Notes under the pieces: generated by a model
What the model was told of the DNA's origin: nothing
Database searches by the model: none
Seen by the model: the letters and a program-made list of their open reading frames with translations, nothing else
Shown here: piece by piece, positions 59,244 through 64,000 of the stretch
Layout of the letters: every line of letters begins with the position of its first letter
How positions within the stretch are numbered: the stretch's first letter is position 1
Translations under genes and position numbers: made by a program
Assembly: GCA_963844625.1 (NCBI GenBank)
Contig: CAWJPF010000024.1
Location: 62,001-126,000, forward strand
From: Palsa-504 sp963844625
GTDB taxonomy: Bacteria > Actinomycetota > Actinomycetes > Streptosporangiales > Streptosporangiaceae
DNA length: 64,000 nucleotides
Reading direction: 5' to 3'

Positions 59244-60671
59244 TTACCCCCAGAGCGGCGGATGCCGGTCCTTCCACGGGCGGGCTTGTTCGAGCTGCGC
59301 GGACAGGGAAATCAGGGTCCCCTCGTCCCCCATCCGCCCCGCCAGCATGATGCCGATCGGAAGGCCTCCGGCGGTCCAGTGCAGCGGCACGTTGACGGCA
59401 GGCTGGCCGGACACGTTGTAGAGCGGGGTGAACGGGGTGAACAGCTTCTGCCGTTCGAAGTTCTGGGCCGGGGGCACCTCGTCGAACCAGCCGACGGGCC
59501 TCGGCGGCATAGCCAGGGTCGGACTGAGGATGGCGTCATAGGCGTTCATCGCGGTGATCGCCCCGCGCGTCACGGCCTGCAGGTAGGCCTGGGCAAAGAT
59601 GAGCTCGGCGGCGCTGATGGCCAGGCCGCGATCGCGCAGGTAGCGGGTCAGCGGGAGCAGCAGTTCCTCCTGCCCCGGCTGGAGCGGGGCCAGCGTGGCG
59701 TGCGCGTACCACAGGATCTCGAAGTACGGCACTACGTCGGGACCGAACGGCATGGCGATGTCCTCGACCACGTGCCCCAGGCTGGCCAGCAGCGTGCTGG
59801 CTTCCTCGTAGGCCATAACGCAGTCCGGATGCACATCGGCGCCCTCGACCGCGGGCTGCATGGTCCGGCCGATCCGCAGCTGGCCGGGCAGGCGGCTGGC
59901 GTAGCCAAGGAAAGACTCACCGGGTGGCAGCGGCGGCTGAGTGTACATGTCGCCCGGGTAATTCCCCGCCATCACGTCGAGCAGCAGCGCGGCGTCTGCC
60001 ACGGTGTGGGCGAGGGGCCCGTTGACGCCCAGGCCGGTCAGATCGGGCACGAGCGGGCCTTCCGAGACCCGGCCGCGGGACGGCTTGATCCCGAACAGCC
60101 CGCACACACTCGACGGGATGCGGATGGACCCACCGCCGTCGCTGCCCTGCGCAGCAGGCGCCAGGCCCGTCGCCACCGCGGCGGCCGCGCCACCGCTCGA
60201 CCCGCCCGCGGACCTGGACAGGTCCCACGGCGTCCGGGCCGGCGGCCCGATCTTGGTCTCGGTGTAGCAGGGCAGCCCGAACTCGGGGGTCGCCGTCTTG
60301 CCTGTGATGACCGCGCCGGCCTTCCGGATCGCGGCCACCACGTAGTCATCGGCGTGCGGGACGTTGGCCTCGAACGCCAGCGAGCCGAGCGTCTGCCGGA
60401 CGCCCGCGACCATGTTCAGGTCCTTGATCGGGATGGGCACACCGGTCAGCGGCGGCAGCGCGACCGGGTCCTCCGCCGCCGTGACGGCTTTCTCGGCGGC
60501 CAGCGCCTGCTCGGCCGCGAGTTCTGAGGTGATGGTGTAAAAAGCGCCCACCTGGTCGTTGAGCTCCTGCGTGCGACGCAGATAATGATCGGTGACGGCA
60601 ACCGGGGATAGCTCACGCGCACGGATCGCCGCGGCCAGCTCGATCACGGTGAGCTCATGGATCTGGGTCAT
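59244..60671 (-). CDS. Amidase signature family enzyme
   Basis: A 475-residue amidase hydrolysing an amide to acid and ammonia by the Ser-cisSer-Lys triad. Lys is in GVPIPIKDLNMVAGV (near 82), the cis-Ser and nucleophile region is RSAGGSSGGAAAAVATGLAP then QGSDGGGSIRIPSSVCGLFG (near 154-192). The C-terminal FTPLYNVSGQPAVNVPLHWT matches amidases such as 6-aminohexanoate-cyclic-dimer or aliphatic/aryl amidases rather than GatA; no gatB or gatC is beside it. The ATG at 60671 begins MTQIHELTVIELAAAIRARE. Confidence 0.9.
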   Translation of the reverse strand: MTQIHELTVIELAAAIRARELSPVAVTDHYLRRTQELNDQVGAFYTITSELAAEQALAAEKAVTAAEDPVALPPLTGVPIPIKDLNMVAGVRQTLGSLAFEANVPHADDYVVAAIRKAGAVITGKTATPEFGLPCYTETKIGPPARTPWDLSRSAGGSSGGAAAAVATGLAPAAQGSDGGGSIRIPSSVCGLFGIKPSRGRVSEGPLVPDLTGLGVNGPLAHTVADAALLLDVMAGNYPGDMYTQPPLPPGESFLGYASRLPGQLRIGRTMQPAVEGADVHPDCVMAYEEASTLLASLGHVVEDIAMPFGPDVVPYFEILWYAHATLAPLQPGQEELLLPLTRYLRDRGLAISAAELIFAQAYLQAVTRGAITAMNAYDAILSPTLAMPPRPVGWFDEVPPAQNFERQKLFTPFTPLYNVSGQPAVNVPLHWTAGGLPIGIMLAGRMGDEGTLISLSAQLEQARPWKDRHPPLWG

Positions 60672-60832
60672 GTTGCATCATCGTATGGCACGCACTGGTC
60701 TAGACGTTTGGCCGGTTTTCCGACCCGATGTCTTGCTATAAAACAAGCCGTTGCCGGGCACACTCGTGGTGAGTGACGGTGCTAAGCGCTTTGTCCTAAC
60801 GCAGTTACGCTGAGGTGGTGGGTGAGTACCGG

Positions 60833-61996
60833 ATGGCGTGGCCGAAGCTGAGAACTCCGAAGTCTCCTGATCAGCTGGAGACAAAAAGCAATCACAGCGG
60901 GGCAGCACCGGACGGAGCGCGGCCGCATGGCCCGGCGTCGGACCGGGCTGAGGGCAGCCGGGCGGGCGGGCCGGCTCCGAGCGGCCCGGCGGGCAGCGCC
61001 CCGGCCGGCAATGGCCTTGTGGCCTGGGCGAGCGGCGATGCAGCCGTGAATGAGAGTCCTGCTGACGCCCCCGAGGCAGCGCCCGATACGGGCGACGTGC
61101 CGTTCTGGGATTGGGCCGGGGCCGATGACCCTGTCGAGCTCGACGACCCCGGGGACGCTTTCCCGCGGGACGACAGGTTCCCGGCGGGCGCGGCGAGTAC
61201 GGATCCGCCGAGGCTAGTGATTACCCCGGTCGAGGTAGCGGGCGATCAGCGGCGGCCGGCGGGGATCGGCCAGCGCCGGGGTGACCTCGCGCACCTGGCC
61301 GCCAACCCGCGGATGCGGGTGTGGCAGCGGCGGATCGTGATCGCGGTGATCGTCGGGGTGCTTTTCGCGATCGTGTTCTCCTGGCAGGTCGGGCTGACGC
61401 TCGCCATCATCGCCGCCATCACTGACACCGTCTACCAGTCCAGAAGGGGCGTGCCCGGCCCGCGGGGCGTCAAGCTGACCCGGGCCCAGCGGCAGACCCG
61501 CAGGCAGTTGGGCAAACTCGGGCGGGCGGGCTACCGCGCCATCGACGGAAACCTCATCCCGCAGAGCCAGGAGCAGATCGACCACCTCGTCGTCGGGCCC
61601 GCGGGCGTGTTCGCCATCGATTCCGAGTCCTGGGACAAGCGGCTGCCCGTGCGCACAAAGAATGCCCGGCAGCTGTGGCACGGCCCGTTCAGCATGACGG
61701 AGCGGCTCGAGCACGCCCGGTGGGAGTCGGAGCGAGCCGCTGAGCTGCTGTCCAGCGCGGCCGGCAGCCCGGTCACCGTCCGCCCGGCGATGGCCGTCTA
61801 CGGGCCGAAGATCAACTGGGATGTGGTCACCATCAGGGACGTCGACGTCTTCAGCGGCCCGCGGCTGCGCAAGTACCTCCGGCGCCGGGCGCGGCAGAAT
61901 GGCATGCGCCCGCTGAGCCCCGGCGAGGTCGAGCGGATATACAAGGCCGCGAACCAGGCGTTCCCGCACCTGAACGCCGAGGCCACCGCGACCTGA
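60833..61996 (+). CDS. Membrane protein with NERD (nuclease-related) domain
   Basis: A ~387-residue protein. The first ~165 residues are disordered and rich in Gly, Pro, Asp and Ala. Two membrane spans follow (IVIAVIVGVLFAIVFSWQVG, then LTLAIIAAITDTVY). The NERD domain runs from ~225, with GYRAIDGNLIPQSQEQIDHL, VVGPAGVFAIDSESWDKRLP and VTVRPAMAVYGP. The metal-binding Asp (QIDHLVV) is kept, but the usual Ex-K is altered to DSESW, so nuclease activity is doubtful. GGTGAG six bases before ATG 60833 supports this start over GTG 60815. Confidence 0.85.
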   Translation: MAWPKLRTPKSPDQLETKSNHSGAAPDGARPHGPASDRAEGSRAGGPAPSGPAGSAPAGNGLVAWASGDAAVNESPADAPEAAPDTGDVPFWDWAGADDPVELDDPGDAFPRDDRFPAGAASTDPPRLVITPVEVAGDQRRPAGIGQRRGDLAHLAANPRMRVWQRRIVIAVIVGVLFAIVFSWQVGLTLAIIAAITDTVYQSRRGVPGPRGVKLTRAQRQTRRQLGKLGRAGYRAIDGNLIPQSQEQIDHLVVGPAGVFAIDSESWDKRLPVRTKNARQLWHGPFSMTERLEHARWESERAAELLSSAAGSPVTVRPAMAVYGPKINWDVVTIRDVDVFSGPRLRKYLRRRARQNGMRPLSPGEVERIYKAANQAFPHLNAEATAT

Positions 61997-62079
61997 CCCG
62001 TTGCGCTGACCCGGGCCGGGGTTAGCCGAGGCCCCGGTAGGCTTGTGCTTCTCCAACACAAGCTTGAGGGGAGACCGGT

Positions 62080-63945
62080 ATGCCGCCGCTTCGGTCCCGG
62101 ACGGTCACGCACGGCAGGAACATGGCGGGCGCGCGCGCCCTGCTGCGCGCCACCGGGGTAGCCAGGGAAGACATCGGCAAGCCGATCATCGCGGTGGCCA
62201 ACAGCTTCACCGAGTTCGTCCCCGGGCACGTGCACCTGCGAGAGGTCGGCCAGGTGGTGGCCGACGCCGTCCGCGCGGCCGGGGCGATCCCGCGCGAGTT
62301 CAACACGATCGCGGTGGACGACGGCATCGCCATGGGCCACGGCGGCATGCTGTACTCGCTGCCGAGCCGGGAGCTGATCGCCGACTCGGTGGAGTACATG
62401 GTGAACGCGCACTGCGCCGACGCCATGATCTGCATATCGAACTGCGACAAGATCACGCCGGGCATGCTGATCGCCACCATGCGGCTGAACATCCCGACCG
62501 TGTTCGTGTCCGGCGGCCCGATGGAAGCAGGTGCGCCCGCTGGGCTTTCCGGTACCGCCGCCGGGCGCAAGCTGGACCTGATCGACTCGATGGTGGCTTC
62601 GGCGGATCCCTCGGTCTCCGACGAGCAGCTGCTCGCCATGGAGGAGTCGGCCTGCCCGACCTGCGGATCCTGCTCCGGCATGTTCACGGCCAACTCGATG
62701 AACTGCCTGACCGAGGCGATCGGCCTGGCGCTGCCGGGCAACGGGACCACGCTGGCCACCCATGCGGACCGGCGCGGCCTGTTCGAGCGGGCGGGCCTGC
62801 TGATCGCCGAGATCACCCGGCAGTACTACGCCGACGGGGACGAGTCGGTGCTGCCCCGCTCGATCGCCAGCCGGGACGCGTTCGAGAACGCGATGGCGCT
62901 CGACGTGGCGATGGGCGGGTCGACCAACACGATCCTGCACCTCCTCGCCGCGGCGCACGAGGGAGACGTCAACTTCGGGCTGAAGGAGATCGACGAGCTC
63001 TCCCGCCGGGTGCCCTGCCTGTGCAAGGTCGCGCCGAGCAGCGCCTACCACGTGGAGGACGTGCACCGGGCCGGCGGCATCCCGTCCATCCTCGGTGAGC
63101 TCGACCGGGCCGGCCTGCTCAACCGCGAGGTGCGCACGGTGCACAGCCGCTCGCTGCGTGAGTTCCTCGACGGCTGGGATCTCGGGTCTTCCTCAGTCAG
63201 CGAGGAGGCGGTCGAGCTTTACCACGCCGCACCGGGCGGGGTGCGCACCACCCGGCCGTACTCGCAGTCGGCCCGATGGGACACGCTGGACACTGACCGG
63301 GTGGCTGGCTGCATCCGGGACGCGGCGCACGCTTACAGCACCGACGGCGGGCTGGCCGTGCTCTACGGCAACCTCGCCCCGGACGGTGCGATCGTCAAGA
63401 CCGCCGGGGTGCCGGAGGAGATCTGGCAGTTCTCCGGGCCAGCCGTGGTATTCGAAAGCCAGGAAGACGCGGTCGCGGGCATCCTCAGCGGCGCGGTCAG
63501 CGCGGGCCACGTGGTGGTCATCCGCTACGAGGGACCACGCGGCGGGCCCGGTATGCAAGAGATGCTGTACCCGACCAGTTTCCTCAAGGGCAAGGGCCTC
63601 GGCCGGGCCTGTGCGCTGATCACCGACGGACGTTTCTCCGGCGGGACGTCCGGCCTGTCCATCTGTCACGTCGCGCCGGAGGCGGCCGGGGGCGGCGTGA
63701 TCGCGCTGGTCGAGACCGGAGACACGGTGGTGATCGACATCCCGCGCCGTGAGCTCAGGTTGGACGTGACCGGCGACGAACTCGCTTCCCGTCGGGAGCG
63801 CGTGCTGGCCTCGCTCGGCTCGTACCGGCCGACCGAGCGGCGACGCCCGGTCAGCGCGGCCCTGCAGGTCTACGCCGCGATGGCCACCTCGGCGTCTAGC
63901 GGCGCGGCCCGCGACATCACCCTCATCGGCCATCCGGACAAGTGA
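62080..63945 (+). CDS. ilvD: Dihydroxy-acid dehydratase
   Basis: A 621-residue iron-sulfur dehydratase for valine, isoleucine and leucine synthesis. Cluster cysteines are in MICISNCDKITPGM (near 122-128) and ACPTCGSCSGMFTANSMNCL (near 193-199). SFTEFVPGHVHL, AMGGSTNTILHLLAAAHEG and LITDGRFSGGTSGLSICHVA (near 515) are typical of IlvD. The ~620 length and ACPTCGSCSGMF match the [4Fe-4S] IlvD type. GAGGGGAGACC precedes the ATG. After it (63946-64000) the window ends in a short direct repeat GCATTCCTGGCGA. Confidence 0.95.
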   Translation: MPPLRSRTVTHGRNMAGARALLRATGVAREDIGKPIIAVANSFTEFVPGHVHLREVGQVVADAVRAAGAIPREFNTIAVDDGIAMGHGGMLYSLPSRELIADSVEYMVNAHCADAMICISNCDKITPGMLIATMRLNIPTVFVSGGPMEAGAPAGLSGTAAGRKLDLIDSMVASADPSVSDEQLLAMEESACPTCGSCSGMFTANSMNCLTEAIGLALPGNGTTLATHADRRGLFERAGLLIAEITRQYYADGDESVLPRSIASRDAFENAMALDVAMGGSTNTILHLLAAAHEGDVNFGLKEIDELSRRVPCLCKVAPSSAYHVEDVHRAGGIPSILGELDRAGLLNREVRTVHSRSLREFLDGWDLGSSSVSEEAVELYHAAPGGVRTTRPYSQSARWDTLDTDRVAGCIRDAAHAYSTDGGLAVLYGNLAPDGAIVKTAGVPEEIWQFSGPAVVFESQEDAVAGILSGAVSAGHVVVIRYEGPRGGPGMQEMLYPTSFLKGKGLGRACALITDGRFSGGTSGLSICHVAPEAAGGGVIALVETGDTVVIDIPRRELRLDVTGDELASRRERVLASLGSYRPTERRRPVSAALQVYAAMATSASSGAARDITLIGHPDK

Positions 63946-64000
63946 GCCCGCACGGCCTGGATGAGCAGGGCATTCCTGGCGAGCGCGGCATTCCTGGCGA

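Noticed and set aside
60833..61996. Calling the NERD protein an active nuclease
   Set aside because: The second acidic/Lys motif of the fold is altered; only the structural similarity is supported.

Overview
The window is high-GC actinomycete DNA: GTG and ATG starts are both common, strong third-position GC produces long antisense open frames, and many genes overlap by ATGA or GTGA. An Actinomycetota host is supported by a hopanoid operon, a mycothiol-type DsbA-like protein, a mycobacterial-type RpiB without the catalytic Cys, a TPQ copper amine oxidase and a NERD protein. The mixture fits filamentous Streptosporangiales/Frankia-like taxa better than mycobacteria, but I cannot name a genus. 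No rRNA, tRNA, CRISPR, phage or transposase gene was recognised.

Layout. 1-3.2 kb: a ParA-type ATPase (cut by the window edge) translationally coupled to a CYTH-CHAD (polyphosphate-type) protein under a DosR-like palindrome, then ribokinase. 3.3-13.9 kb: accessory and regulatory genes (methyltransferase, MarR-GNAT fusion, Lrp, EamA exporter, SDR epimerase broken by a frameshift, VOC protein, gamma-carbonic anhydrase, tartrate dehydrogenase, MFS exporter with divergent frameshifted TetR, a heptad-like repeat protein). 14-19 kb: an L-arabinose operon, LacI regulator plus araB-araD-araA, with two identical GTTAGCGCTAAC operators. 19-26.5 kb: DUF234-type ATPase, RIO kinase, glutaryl-CoA dehydrogenase, and a MacB-like ABC pair with polyglycine loops.

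26.6-35.6 kb is the centrepiece: a single seven-gene minus-strand hopanoid operon, hpnC-hpnD-hpnE-prenyl synthase-shc-(hpnG::ispH fusion)-hpnH. Almost every junction is coupled, the operon closes with a 20-bp perfect-stem terminator, and two matched TTGC-centred inverted repeats lie upstream. HpnC/D/E convert farnesyl diphosphate to squalene, the prenyl synthase is the likely FPP source, Shc cyclises squalene to hopene, HpnH adds adenosine, and the HpnG domain removes adenine. The fused IspH domain would feed IPP/DMAPP into the same pathway. The shc reading frame carries an in-frame palindromic element related to a perfect 50-bp palindrome in the 55.4-kb intergenic region.

36-64 kb: peptidoglycan-binding protein, SpoIIE-type phosphatase, Eis-like acetyltransferase, MFS exporter, hexapeptide protein, two coupled Rieske proteins, rpiB, a DsbA-like protein with CPWA instead of CPWC, pepN, a ParB-like gene broken by a 35-bp duplication, proS, HAD hydrolase, a frameshifted lipoprotein, a divergent amino-acid decarboxylase/copper amine oxidase pair, a GT39-GT2 pair, amidase, NERD protein and ilvD.

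At least eight reading frames are broken, several at short tandem repeats (5.1, 7.3, 12.1, 13.2, 23.9, 47.9, 50.9 and 59.0 kb). This means either active repeat-driven gene decay or indel errors in the assembly, and the sequence alone cannot separate the two.
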